A DNA stretch of 51,268 bases, taken from NCBI GenBank assembly GCA_021772635.1, contig JAJFLP010000064.1, forward strand, positions 1 through 51,268. The letters are read 5' to 3'. Of the stretch, positions 1-9,627 are shown in pieces (position 1 is the stretch's first letter; each line of letters starts with the position of its first letter). Source of the stretch: Verrucomicrobiota bacterium. Its GTDB lineage: Bacteria > Verrucomicrobiota > Lentisphaeria > JABSQK01 > JAJFLO01. The notes beneath the pieces were generated by a model. That model had not been told where the DNA came from. It worked only from the letters and a program-made list of their open reading frames with translations, and searched no databases. Made by a program: the position numbers and the translations under genes.

Positions 1-81
1 AAAAGTCGCGTCATTAAGCACAGGCAGGAATGCCTATGCTACTCTGGCCGATCGCCCAATCAGAGTTTCCTATTATATTAA

Positions 82-100
82 CCGGGCCGGTACGGCCCGG
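82..100. repeat. GC-rich perfect palindrome
   Basis: CCGGGCCG, then GTA, then CGGCCCGG: an 8-bp perfect stem with a 3-base loop in the gene-free start of the window. No T-run follows on either strand, so it is not a classic terminator. Nothing else recognisable is seen in positions 1-250. Confidence 0.5.
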
Positions 101-253
101 ACGGTTGCTCCCTTGAAACTTCGTGGAAATCTTCGGCATTCTGAGCCCGTTTCGCATTGTAAAATGTGGGTTAAAAAGGAAACCCACTGGTGGGCTCTTG
201 GAAAACTTCGCTGATCTATGCTGCCCACGATTTTATTCTGAATCGGGATTGGA

Positions 254-418
254 CAATAAGCAGTACTATTTTTGGTCCGTATATAGACGGAGTCTCCGCA
301 TACGCGACAGAGTCGTCCCGTATTCACGGGATCCACGTCACTGCGGGACGGCTATCCGGATCGCTCGTGCGGAGAGAGAAGACCTTTATCTTATCGCCTA
401 AGGGATTCCCAGCGGTAT
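254..418 (+). repeat. Family A dispersed repeat, long copy (A1)
   Basis: Degenerate copy of the dispersed element whose better copies begin TATACTGC or TATACCGC and end GGTATA. It contains the diagnostic stretch ATTTTTGGTCCGTAT, then GACGGAGTCTCCG, then CTCGTGCGGAGAGAGAAGAC, and ends AAGGGATTCCCAGCGGTATG. The closest relative in the window is the copy at 19200-19338 on the other strand. It lies downstream of the glycogen operon and has no coding capacity of its own; the short ORFs across it have no family resemblance. Confidence 0.7.
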
Positions 419-461
419 GCAATTTCGACGTGAGCGTTCGAGATTTTATACCAAACGCTGG
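408..461 (-). terminator. Imperfect hairpin downstream of glgA
   Basis: CCCAGCG(GTAT) at 408-418 can pair with ATACCAAACGCTGGG at 447-461, with an imperfect stem and a loop of about 28 bases. It sits 13-66 bases past the glgA stop codon, where a terminator for the minus-strand operon would be expected. There is no uridine tract, so the role is a guess; part of it overlaps the end of the family A copy. Confidence 0.25.
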
Positions 462-473
462 GCTACTGAGAAA

Positions 474-1985
474 TCAAAGCGGATAATCGAGCACGCGCTT
501 ATAGATATCGTGGTACGTCTGCGCAGTTTCGTTACTATTGAAGCGCGTCGAACTCTCTTTCATGACGCGCGTGATCACCCGATCCTTGACCTTCGCCGGT
601 CGTCGGTGGAAGGACATGGCTTCGCCGATAGCCCACAGGAGCCCACTGCTATCGTAATGGTCAAATAGAAAACCTGAACCTGTGTCGTTTGCAATATCGA
701 TGTCCTCAACGGTATCACGAATTCCACCAGTATTATGCGCGACCGGCAGTGAACCATAAATCTGACAAATCATTTGCGGCAAACCGCAGGGCTCGAATTT
801 CGAGGGCATTAAAAGAAAATCCGAGGCAGCATATGCCAAACGTGAAAGTGGGTCGTCATAATCACAAACGGCAACACGACGATAAAAATCATGGATGCGT
901 ACGATATCGTGAAAATGACACTGATAAGGTCCGTTCGCAACGACGACGAGTTGCAAGTTCTCGTCCCAATATTCGGAAATCACGCGATACAGAATATCAG
1001 TCAGCAACTGGCACCCTTTCTGTACTGGATCCAGGCGCGACGGCCAGAAAAAAATGGGTGCTGAATCGACCACGTCTAATCCCAGACGTTCCTGTAACGC
1101 CTTTTTGTTCGTCCGTTTTCCTTTTCTATGATTCTTATGGTCATAACATTCTGCTACGGCCGGGTCGCTCTTGGGGTGATAACTGGGATCTGGTGAATTA
1201 AGTATCCCAACTGCACAACCGGCTTCGACCTTATTGGACAATTGCTGTCGAATATAGTCGTCGACAAACGAATGACGCCCTTCAACAATCTCGTCCAGGA
1301 AAGTCGGGCTCACAGTGTTGATGAAGTGTGCGGAAAAAATACCGCTTGCAAGAAAATCAACGGGAATCTGCTCCCTTGTTACTTCGTATGAGGAAGCCAT
1401 TTTTTCGTAATAAAGAAATTCCCAGAATTCGGCAGCATCGATACCGATACTTTCGATCGTATTCAAAAGGATCTTGACGGTATGAATGTTATGGACGGTA
1501 AACAGACATGGGATATTGAGCTTTCGCGCCATTGCCGGGATAAGACCGGTCATCCAGTCATTGCAATGAATCAAGTCAGGACGAACTCGGGGGACAATAT
1601 TATTAATAACCTCCCGCTGGAAAGCCAACGCGATACTGTAGTTAACCTGTGCGTAATTATCGTAAACCTGATCCCGATAGTAAAACAGGCGATCCTCTGC
1701 GAGATGAATTCGATCTTCCGGCAGCTTGTTCTTGTAGATCCGCAATTCGTCATGAATGAACTGTCCTACGTTTACCCCGAACATCTTTCGATAGTTGGGT
1801 AAAGCAACATGGATATCAACTCCCTGGTCGAATAAAATACTCACCAGAGTTGCCGACACATCTGCCAGTCCACCGCCTTTCGCGGTGAGTTTGTTGGCCA
1901 TGTTACCCATCCCCGCAGGGAGGTATGTTATCTCCGGTGTAACAATAAGGATGCGCGGTTTTTCCGGTCGACTGTGAATGTTCAT
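474..1985 (-). CDS. glgA: Glycogen synthase (GT5, ADP-glucose type)
   Basis: 503 aa, cytoplasmic; elongates alpha-1,4-glucan from a nucleotide-glucose donor. It opens with a Rossmann-type stretch (PRILIVTPEI) followed by the donor-binding signature KGGGLADVS near residue 36, a variant of the usual KxGGLGDV. The acceptor domain has HCNDWMTGL and FTVHNIH, and the C-terminal half carries WPSRLDPVQKG and the GT5 donor-site motif PSKFEPCGLPQM followed by NTGGIRDTV. Length is normal for GlgA (about 480-530). AAAGGTAG precedes the chosen ATG. It is the last gene of a three-gene minus-strand operon, 42 bp behind glgP. No glgB or glgC gene is present in the window. The family call is certain; donor preference is inferred from the family. 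Confidence 0.93.
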   Translation of the reverse strand: MNIHSRPEKPRILIVTPEITYLPAGMGNMANKLTAKGGGLADVSATLVSILFDQGVDIHVALPNYRKMFGVNVGQFIHDELRIYKNKLPEDRIHLAEDRLFYYRDQVYDNYAQVNYSIALAFQREVINNIVPRVRPDLIHCNDWMTGLIPAMARKLNIPCLFTVHNIHTVKILLNTIESIGIDAAEFWEFLYYEKMASSYEVTREQIPVDFLASGIFSAHFINTVSPTFLDEIVEGRHSFVDDYIRQQLSNKVEAGCAVGILNSPDPSYHPKSDPAVAECYDHKNHRKGKRTNKKALQERLGLDVVDSAPIFFWPSRLDPVQKGCQLLTDILYRVISEYWDENLQLVVVANGPYQCHFHDIVRIHDFYRRVAVCDYDDPLSRLAYAASDFLLMPSKFEPCGLPQMICQIYGSLPVAHNTGGIRDTVEDIDIANDTGSGFLFDHYDSSGLLWAIGEAMSFHRRPAKVKDRVITRVMKESSTRFNSNETAQTYHDIYKRVLDYPL

Positions 1986-2027
1986 CTCGATCTACCTTTG
2001 GTTCGACTCAGTCGCACTCAACTGATA

Positions 2028-4571
2028 TCAGTAACCATTAATTTGTTGACCGCTCAACGCTGAACGTGCGGCAACAATCGTATCGGTGTTGCGCCGTGAA
2101 ATATCGATTTTTTTGGGCGATGCATTCCAAATTTCAGTTGTGTATTCACGGACCATCCTGTCGGAACTGAATTTTCCGGTACGTGCAATGTTCAATAGGG
2201 CTTTTCCAGCCCAGTCATTGGGGCTTTGATAGGCCAATTCGACATCGTGATGGCGGTCTGCATAGGACCGGAAATCCGCGAGAACATAGTAATAATCACC
2301 ATAGTCGAAAAAGTATTTTCGCAATGGTTCAAACAGTTGCGGGTCGTGAAGCGAAAAAAAGTTTTCAAAAAGCAGATCCAGTGTCTGCTTTATCTCTGGG
2401 TCGTTTTCGTAATAAGACACCGGGTCATAACTTTTGTTGTTGCGTGATTCCGCAATTTCTTCCGCAGTAAGCCCGAAAATAAAAATATTGTCATCACCAA
2501 CTTCTTCCTTAATTTCGATATTCGCACCGTCAAGGGTTCCAAGCGTAAGGGCGCCGTTCAATGCCATCTTCATATTCCCGGTGCCCGAAGCCTCCATCCC
2601 AGCCGTCGAAATCTGCTCACTGATGTCGGAGGCTGGAATAATTTGTTCTGCCAACGACACACTATAATTCGGGAAAAACACAACTTTTATCAGGTCATTG
2701 ATGGTTTTGTCGTTATTGACAACTTCTGCGACGCAGTGAATGAGCTTAATCGTCAGTTTCGCCATGTAATAGCCGGGAGCCGCTTTCCCGGAAAAGATGA
2801 AGACCCGTGGGACCATGCTTAAACCCGGATTCGCTTTGAGGCGTCGATATAACATAATAATATGCAATACGTTGAGCAGCTGCCTCTTATACTCATGAAA
2901 TCTTTTTATGTGAACGTCGAATATTGCTTCAGCGTTCACTTTTATTCCATGTTCCCGCTCAATAATTTCGGCCAGAGTGCGCTTATTCTGCAATTTTATT
3001 TCTCGCAGCTGATCCAGGCATTCGGTGTCCGGTAGGAACTCCTCCAACTCCCGTAAACGTTCCAGTTCGGATATCCAATTCGTTCCAATCCGATCGGTGA
3101 TCCATTCAGCGAGCAATGGATTTGCTTTTAACAACCACCGCCGGGGAGTGACTCCATTCGTTTTGTTATTGAACCGACCTGGGAAAAATTCATAAAAATC
3201 CTTTAACAGTCGCTCCTTAATCAATCTTGTGTGAAGCTTCGCCACTCCATTAATAGAATGGGAACCGACAACGCCGAGATACGCCATTCGTACTCTCCTG
3301 GTGTCCCCCTCCGCGATTATACTCATTCGAGCAAGAAGATTATTATCGCCGGGATGGCGAAAAGATACCTGCTCCAAGAATCGGCTGTTTATCTCATAAA
3401 TAATCTGAATGTGTCGGGGCAGATAAGTTTCAAAGAAATGAACCGGCCACTCTTCCAGTGCTTCCGGCAACAAAGTGTGATTCGTGTATCCAAAGGTCCG
3501 GACCGTGAGATCCCAAGCCATATCCCAGGGGAGATGCTCCTTATCAATCAGATTATGCATCAATTCGGGTATTGCAAGAGTGGGGTGGGTATCGTTCAGT
3601 TGAATGGCGACTTTATCGGGGAAACTGTGGAAATCCGCATTATGCAACTTAAAACGCCGGACGATATCCTGGATCGTGGCCGAGACGAAAAAGTATTGCT
3701 GACGAAATCGCAGTTCTTTACCCGTTAAACTGCTGTCGCTGGGGTACAGAACTTTCGTTAAATTTTCGGCCTGCACCTTATGAGCGACTGCCTGCATATA
3801 GTCACCTTCATTAAAATCTCCGAGGTCAAATTCCTCGCTCGCTTTCGCTGACCACAACCTCAAGGTATTGACGTTATCGCTATCGTACCCGACGATAGGG
3901 GTATCGAACGGGATCGCGAGGACGTGGTATGCGGGAATCCATATGTAGGCGACGGTGCCATTCTCGTGTCGCTCTTCCACGGCCCCTCCGAAAGAAACCG
4001 GGAATTGGTATTCGGGACGTTCTATCTCCCACGGATTTCCGTACCGCAGCCACTCGTCAGGCTCCTCAACCTGGTAACCATCCTCTATTTCCTGCCGAAA
4101 GATACCGTAATCATAGCGTAAGCCGTAGCCGACCGCGGGTAAACCTAATGTTGCGATTGAATCGAGAACACAAGCCGCCAATCGTCCAAGTCCCCCGTTC
4201 CCAAGCCCGGCGTCCACACCCAACTGACTGAGCTTTTCCCAGTCAAGGTCGAACTCGCTTAGCGCTTCCGCACAAACATGATTCAGTTTCAGATTAACGA
4301 TGTTATTTACTAACGATCTCCCCATAAGGTACTCCAGAGACAGGTAATAGATTCGCTTTACGTTCTCTCTGTGATATGTCTGATGGGTAAGCATCCAGCG
4401 ATCGATCAGATAGTCGCGGATCGTGATGGACAGTGCCAAATACCGGTCCCAATCAGTCGCGGTATACCGATCCTTTGCCATTGAATATTTTAGGTGGTGG
4501 GCAAACTTCTGCCTGATCGTATCGACATCGTGGCTTAATTGATGATGGTCCAGTTGTGTATGTACATCCAT
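2028..4571 (-). CDS. glgP: Glycogen/maltodextrin phosphorylase (GT35)
   Basis: 847 aa, full family length. It releases glucose-1-phosphate from alpha-1,4-glucan ends using pyridoxal phosphate. Family signatures run end to end: YYLSLEYLMGRSL, GLGNGGLGRLAACVLDS, QLNDTHPTLAIPELM, the region FNNKTNGVTPRRWL, FIFSGKAAPGY, and the cofactor site EASGTGNMKMALNGA, in which Lys668 should bind PLP. AGGTGAG lies just before the ATG. The gene is 24 bp downstream of the debranching enzyme and 42 bp upstream of glgA, so degradation and synthesis enzymes are probably co-transcribed. Confidence 0.96.
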   Translation of the reverse strand: MDVHTQLDHHQLSHDVDTIRQKFAHHLKYSMAKDRYTATDWDRYLALSITIRDYLIDRWMLTHQTYHRENVKRIYYLSLEYLMGRSLVNNIVNLKLNHVCAEALSEFDLDWEKLSQLGVDAGLGNGGLGRLAACVLDSIATLGLPAVGYGLRYDYGIFRQEIEDGYQVEEPDEWLRYGNPWEIERPEYQFPVSFGGAVEERHENGTVAYIWIPAYHVLAIPFDTPIVGYDSDNVNTLRLWSAKASEEFDLGDFNEGDYMQAVAHKVQAENLTKVLYPSDSSLTGKELRFRQQYFFVSATIQDIVRRFKLHNADFHSFPDKVAIQLNDTHPTLAIPELMHNLIDKEHLPWDMAWDLTVRTFGYTNHTLLPEALEEWPVHFFETYLPRHIQIIYEINSRFLEQVSFRHPGDNNLLARMSIIAEGDTRRVRMAYLGVVGSHSINGVAKLHTRLIKERLLKDFYEFFPGRFNNKTNGVTPRRWLLKANPLLAEWITDRIGTNWISELERLRELEEFLPDTECLDQLREIKLQNKRTLAEIIEREHGIKVNAEAIFDVHIKRFHEYKRQLLNVLHIIMLYRRLKANPGLSMVPRVFIFSGKAAPGYYMAKLTIKLIHCVAEVVNNDKTINDLIKVVFFPNYSVSLAEQIIPASDISEQISTAGMEASGTGNMKMALNGALTLGTLDGANIEIKEEVGDDNIFIFGLTAEEIAESRNNKSYDPVSYYENDPEIKQTLDLLFENFFSLHDPQLFEPLRKYFFDYGDYYYVLADFRSYADRHHDVELAYQSPNDWAGKALLNIARTGKFSSDRMVREYTTEIWNASPKKIDISRRNTDTIVAARSALSGQQINGY

Positions 4572-4595
4572 GGTCTCACCTGATTGAAATTTTAT

Positions 4596-7500
4596 TTAGT
4601 TGCTTAAAAGTTTTATGACTCGATATAGCTCGGTCGTACCCCATGCCTGGGCCATGCATCCGCGTTGGGCATGAGGATAATTCCCATCCATAATCTCCGG
4701 GATGTGATTAATACAACCGCTGTTCAAAATCTGCTCACTGCTACCAAGGATTGAAAGAGCTGTTTCGCGTACCGCGGCTGTTGTCCCGTAAGCGCAGACC
4801 CACGCCTCGCTGAACGACGGGAACAACCACGTCCACGCGGTACCGTTATGGTAAGCTGGTTTTCTGCGAGTATCTTCGTCCCCTATGTACTTACCCCAAT
4901 ATGGCCTTACCGGGTCATTCAGAAGCTTCCCCTGGAATTCAACCGGCAACGGATACCGAACAGGTATGTCAGCCAAACTTCGGATACCGCCTGGTACCAA
5001 CAGGCGTTCGCACGCATTGAGTATACGCCGAGCGATCGATGGATCATCCACAGCATTCAGAGTCAGCGCCAGGAGTTGATTCGGCCGGAGCGCATCGTCC
5101 GGATAAGCCTTCGCTGCCGGTGTAAACTCAGCAGCATGTAGACAATCAGATAGATATCCGGAATTTGAATCAAAGTAATATGCTACTATGGATTTCTTGA
5201 TCTTTTTTGCCAATCCTTTCCACTTCCTTCTTCTGGTATGAGCTAAAGCAAAGTCGAGCGCAGCAGACCAAAGCGCCTGAATCTCAATAGGATATCCGGC
5301 TCGCGGTGTTCCGGCGGGATAGTTTGTGTCCATCCAGGTAAAGTGTGATGGGCTGTAGATCAGGCCGCTATCGATGTCCATCCGGATGCCATTGGGAGTG
5401 CCTCCGCGATAATTTTCAATGATCGACTCGATGACTTCGAGAACCGTCCGGGCTCCACATTTATGATCGAGAAAATCACTGGTGTTCTCGGCGCGTACCA
5501 GATCCGAACAGGCGACGATAAACCAAAGAGGCGCATCTGAGGTATCCCAATTCTCAATGCTGCTTCCCCGGATTACGTTTGGCAGCATCCCCTTTTTTTC
5601 ATACTGGGCGAACACGCTCAATATTCTTCTGGCCGTCGTAATTTTTCCGGCCGCGATAATACCTCGAACGCAAATTAATGAGTCCCGTCCCCAATCAAGG
5701 AACCATGGATATCCAGCAATGACGGTCTCATATTCGCCTCGGGCAACAAGGTAGTCATCCATCGATTTCAACAGTGCGGATGAAATCGAAACCGACGGGA
5801 CTATTTCTGCGCCGCCCGACAGGTCGCCTGCCTTGGTTATTTCATGTTCCGACACCTGGTCTGATCCGGAGAATGTTGCTGCCTCAAGAACAATTGAGTC
5901 GTTACCTGCTAACTCACAACGGAAATAACCCGGACTGAACAAGTCCCCCACGGCGTCGTGCCCACGTTCATCATCATGGCTGTAGTGAACGCCATACGAC
6001 CACTCGGTGCCGCGGTTAAAAGAACCGTCAGACATCTTCATTGAAAGAACTGAACCAGTGACCGACGCGTACTGAAATCCCGCTTCGCTGCATTGGACCC
6101 TACCGTCCCAACAAGTCTCCCCGCGAGTGTGAGCCTTCGTTAGTTCGTGCGCGCTGCGGTCATCGATCTCCGGTCTGGCGACAAGCCATATACAGTCTTT
6201 TGGGGTACTAGCTCGATCGTTGCGATGTACAAATCTGTGGTCGATCTCAATGCGAACTTCGTTCTTGTCCCGGGATAACGAAACCCCAATTTTCAGTTGT
6301 AAACTTAGATTTTCTGATAGATCAAGTAAGTACTCCCAAACCATTAGATACCCGTGACGCATTTCAATGCGCTGAAGATATTTATCACTGACTGCAAACG
6401 AGTGCTCACAATAAACAACCCAGATACGGCAGCGCGATAGAAAAACACAACGGTCAGCGGGATAATCGGAACACAAATTCGCTGCGAGCAGCGCGTCGTA
6501 CCGGCTGTTCAATTTTCCCCACTCTATATTTGCAATCGCCACGGAACCGATGTTATTGGCACTCAATGCATACAACCCGGAATCAGGAAGATCCCTTTTT
6601 TCGAATACCTGCTTTGCACATGTGTTCTCGAATAAGGTTAGGTACAACAAGTGACCCGTGACAGGAGTCTCTAATTTCGGTTCAAAAATCTTTGCCTTAA
6701 GGGTTACCTGCAGGTGCGAATGTGGAACAGCCAGTGGAGGAAACAATGCAAATTGTGTGTCCACTGCACTTGGCATGCTGTAGGCGTGGTGCACTAAACG
6801 CTCGTTGGCCGCCAATTGAACAACGAAGTGTTTCGGGCACGAAATATACAGGAAACAGTTCGGCGGCACCATGACCTCGCGTTCGGAGTCTTCCGGCAGA
6901 CGCCATTGTATGACCCCAGGCTCATCGCTTACACCGTTGGCGCGCTGGCAGAAACCGATCGGATCCTCATACAATTTACTACCTGAAAAACCGATTTCAG
7001 ATCCATCGAACCCGTCGATTCCAGTATAGAAATAGAGCACTTCCATAGCCTTTGACTGTAACTGCTGGCAGGTATTAAAGTCACACAGATGGGAGTTTAT
7101 GGAATTCGGATTCTGGAAATCGGGATTAGTCTCGGCGTTCGCAAGGCAACGGACCTCTCCTGGAGCCAGACAATATTTGGAACCAGCGCCGTCGACCTCT
7201 ATCTCAATACGATCACCCGTCAGTAAATCCACAAGGCTATTGAAATTCACCCACAAATCCATCGCCTTCCAACGGACAGTTTGTTTGTTTACATCGTCAA
7301 GATTTACGAGCACTAATACTGCCGTTTTCTCGGCCTCATGATAACGGTAACAGGCAATTGCATCGTCGCCAGGATCATGTATAAAACGGATTACAGCGTC
7401 CTTTTGAAATACGGGATGGCGCTTTAACAGCGTATTCAGCTTTGAGATCCAGTCGACTTGATTCAGTTCATTTCCCCAGTTCATAGCCGGTGAGCCGTGG

Positions 7501-8888
7501 ACGTCGATCTTCTCTTTCGCGTACCATTCAACGCCATTAGCGAACCCGTAAGCCCCGTTGCATGACGTTAAAGCACAAAGCGCTGTCCGAAGCCGAGCGT
7601 ACTCCGGCGACCTGACTGCCAATCGATCGTTGTCGTGCGTCTCTGCAAAATGGACCATTAAGCCGTCGGTTGATGATGTTCGCGTTGCGCCGGGAAGATA
7701 GTTATCAATTTGAAAACGATTGTAGTTCTGGAATAATTCGGAGTAGGCCCAGTTTAATCCCCCACCAGACAGCAGTTGACGCGTCGTGCTCAGACTCCCT
7801 CCCAAACCTTCTAGAATAAAAATAGTATCTGGAAACTCATCTCTAACATTATCCACGATGAAACGCCAAACCTCAATCGGGACCATGTACGCGGCATCAC
7901 ATCGGAAGCCATCGACGCCACGACAACACCAAACACGAAATACATTCGCGATGTAACCCCAAAGTTCCTGTTGCTGGTAATCCAGTTTTATCAGATCCTC
8001 CCAAGTCACACCCCATGCGCGTGGCGAATAAAACGAGCCGTCATCATTACGCACGAACCATTCCGGATGTTCGATGTGTAGTCTAGATCCCCAACCGGTA
8101 TGATTGATTGCTATATCGAGAAATACCCTGGCATTGCGCAAATGTATTTCATCAATCACCTCTATGAGTTGTTCAAGCGGTGTGGTTCGGGAGTCCATTT
8201 CCGCGAGCGCCGGATCGACGCTGGTAAAATCCAGGGATGCAAATGCACTTCCGAATCGTCCCATCCGCCCATAGCTCGTCGGTGTTGGGAAAATAGGCAA
8301 TAGTTGAATAATCCGGCATCCAAGCTCGTCAATAATGAACTTCAACTCCCGTTTAAGCCCTCTGAAACTGCCCGACGGCGGGATGACAGTATATCCCAGA
8401 GCGTCGAGGGTCCGGATGCTCTCAGCAACGTTGCCCAACTCAATTGACTGGTTATCGGAAGCCGCAATTGCGGACGATTCAAATTGACGAACGAATGCGT
8501 TATAGATTATATTCGCGCTGCAGTACCCCGCCGGGTCTACTTTGATGAACGTATTTTCGCCATCCGGCCAGATCGCGGTGTCGGAATCGTCCGGGAAAAA
8601 GACCGTTTTAAACTCAAAATTCCCGACCTTGAACAGAGGCATCACTATGCGAAAGTCCGAGGCACCGATGGATTTCATTTCTACGTCCTGCCAACCTGCG
8701 TTATGGTTCTCTTCAGCGGCGCTATTCGGATCGTCAGAACCGTGTCGCCCGTAGATAGCAACCAGATTGTTTCGTAGATACGCCCTACCCGCTCGCGGTT
8801 CCGACAATTTCAATTCGAATACCGCCAGATCACCTTGGTACTTGAGGACCCGATTACCGGGTTTTGGCTCCTGTGTAAGATTCGTCAT
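4596..8888 (-). CDS. Fused glycogen debranching enzyme (GH13 plus amylo-alpha-1,6-glucosidase)
   Basis: 1430 aa, two catalytic units in one chain. The N-terminal part has a GH13 alpha-amylase-type barrel: DIAINHTGW (258-266), GVDGFRCDA with nucleophile candidate Asp331, FILEG with acid/base candidate Glu360, and ETHDND (416-421). The C-terminal part (about 1060-1425) is a GDE_C/GH133 (alpha/alpha)6 domain with AGYPWFLDWGRDSL, MLPNVIRG, NTSDAPLWF-like and PAYHNGTAWTWLFP. The order matches the eukaryotic bifunctional debranching enzyme (4-alpha-glucanotransferase then alpha-1,6-glucosidase) rather than bacterial GlgX. A central region of about 450 residues is poorly recognisable. It is the first gene of the operon; the sequence before the ATG has only a weak GAAGAT ribosome site. 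Confidence 0.88.
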   Translation of the reverse strand: MTNLTQEPKPGNRVLKYQGDLAVFELKLSEPRAGRAYLRNNLVAIYGRHGSDDPNSAAEENHNAGWQDVEMKSIGASDFRIVMPLFKVGNFEFKTVFFPDDSDTAIWPDGENTFIKVDPAGYCSANIIYNAFVRQFESSAIAASDNQSIELGNVAESIRTLDALGYTVIPPSGSFRGLKRELKFIIDELGCRIIQLLPIFPTPTSYGRMGRFGSAFASLDFTSVDPALAEMDSRTTPLEQLIEVIDEIHLRNARVFLDIAINHTGWGSRLHIEHPEWFVRNDDGSFYSPRAWGVTWEDLIKLDYQQQELWGYIANVFRVWCCRGVDGFRCDAAYMVPIEVWRFIVDNVRDEFPDTIFILEGLGGSLSTTRQLLSGGGLNWAYSELFQNYNRFQIDNYLPGATRTSSTDGLMVHFAETHDNDRLAVRSPEYARLRTALCALTSCNGAYGFANGVEWYAKEKIDVHGSPAMNWGNELNQVDWISKLNTLLKRHPVFQKDAVIRFIHDPGDDAIACYRYHEAEKTAVLVLVNLDDVNKQTVRWKAMDLWVNFNSLVDLLTGDRIEIEVDGAGSKYCLAPGEVRCLANAETNPDFQNPNSINSHLCDFNTCQQLQSKAMEVLYFYTGIDGFDGSEIGFSGSKLYEDPIGFCQRANGVSDEPGVIQWRLPEDSEREVMVPPNCFLYISCPKHFVVQLAANERLVHHAYSMPSAVDTQFALFPPLAVPHSHLQVTLKAKIFEPKLETPVTGHLLYLTLFENTCAKQVFEKRDLPDSGLYALSANNIGSVAIANIEWGKLNSRYDALLAANLCSDYPADRCVFLSRCRIWVVYCEHSFAVSDKYLQRIEMRHGYLMVWEYLLDLSENLSLQLKIGVSLSRDKNEVRIEIDHRFVHRNDRASTPKDCIWLVARPEIDDRSAHELTKAHTRGETCWDGRVQCSEAGFQYASVTGSVLSMKMSDGSFNRGTEWSYGVHYSHDDERGHDAVGDLFSPGYFRCELAGNDSIVLEAATFSGSDQVSEHEITKAGDLSGGAEIVPSVSISSALLKSMDDYLVARGEYETVIAGYPWFLDWGRDSLICVRGIIAAGKITTARRILSVFAQYEKKGMLPNVIRGSSIENWDTSDAPLWFIVACSDLVRAENTSDFLDHKCGARTVLEVIESIIENYRGGTPNGIRMDIDSGLIYSPSHFTWMDTNYPAGTPRAGYPIEIQALWSAALDFALAHTRRRKWKGLAKKIKKSIVAYYFDSNSGYLSDCLHAAEFTPAAKAYPDDALRPNQLLALTLNAVDDPSIARRILNACERLLVPGGIRSLADIPVRYPLPVEFQGKLLNDPVRPYWGKYIGDEDTRRKPAYHNGTAWTWLFPSFSEAWVCAYGTTAAVRETALSILGSSEQILNSGCINHIPEIMDGNYPHAQRGCMAQAWGTTELYRVIKLLSN

Positions 8889-8912
8889 TTTGATCTTCGA
8901 TGATTATTAAGT

Positions 8913-9067
8913 TATACCGCAGGCGGTACAATTTTTGGTCCGTATGGACGGACTCCACTCGTGCGGAGAGAGACGACTTTCAAAGGGTTGAGTAAGATCT
9001 ATGTTGAGCCTGGCGAAATTCGCCGCGGCGGAAACGATTTTTCGAAAACTCCGCGATTGTTGGTATA
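8913..9067 (+). repeat. Family A repeat, 155-bp copy (A2)
   Basis: Begins TATACCGCAGGCGGTACAAT, contains ATTTTTGGTCCGTATGGACG and GTGCGGAGAGAGACGACTTT, then AAGATCTATGTTGAGCC, and ends GATTGTTGGTATA. The same length class and internal order recur at 18212-18366 on the opposite strand. It lies in the promoter region of the glycogen operon and is joined directly to copy A3. Confidence 0.85.
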
Positions 9068-9160
9068 TATACTGCAAGCAGTACAATTTTTGGACATCTT
9101 TCAACTAACCACCCGAGAGAAATCGAACGATATTTCGAAAACCTGATGATTGTTGGTATA
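9068..9160 (+). repeat. Family A repeat, 93-bp copy (A3)
   Basis: Begins TATACTGCAAGCAGTACAAT and ends AACCTGATGATTGTTGGTATA. Copies of exactly the same span occur at 26752-26844 and 49016-49108. It is in direct tandem with A2, so the two make a 248-bp block. Confidence 0.88.
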
Positions 9161-9627
9161 AATACGCATTCAGGCGCACAGATAACGGTTGGATGAATCC
9201 CGTGTAGGTAACGTATCCCACGGGATGAACCGGTGGGATTCACCCTTACGTCCAATGCGCAGATCATTAACTGAAATACGTATGCTAAATGTACTGCGGC
9301 AGCGTTCGCCGCGTGTTGAAGAATGTTTCGCTCCGAGGGCAATCGTATGACACATAATCTCAACCCATCGGTTACAGTCGCTGTAATACAGTGGTAGAAC
9401 GTCGTTTTCAAGCTAGTTATGCTTGTCGGTCGCGGTCACGGATCTGCGATTGGCCGCGTTGATATCCTGTTTCGCGTCGCAAAATACCCAACCCGCGGTC
9501 CCCCGTGATACGCCTTCTCGAACAGGCGTTTAAACGTGGTACGCACAGAATATCAGGTGAGGATGGGATCTGGTAAAGAAGGACTTCGATAGAAATCGGG
9601 AAGTATACTGCCTGCAGTATCCGTCAG
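9161..9627. other. Gene-free interval between the glycogen and cytochrome operons
   Basis: No convincing ORF. It contains GATGAATCCCGTGTAGG followed by CCCACGGGATGAACCGG (a local inverted repeat of the CCCGTGGGAT type around 9195-9227). Near 9610 there is GTATACTGCCTGCAGTAT, which looks like one end of a family A element just beyond the stop of the monohaem cytochrome gene. Nothing else is recognised. Confidence 0.4.

Noticed and set aside
123..486. Overlapping plus-strand ORFs of 92 and 98 codons
   Set aside because: They run through a family A repeat in two frames, with no ribosome site and no domain resemblance.
689..1201. 170-codon plus-strand ORF
   Set aside because: Lies wholly inside glgA on the opposite strand; composition is that of an antisense shadow.
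8907..9411. Minus-strand ORFs of 65 and 143 codons
   Set aside because: Encoded by the tandem family A copies; the YCLQY string is repeat-derived and recurs at other copies.
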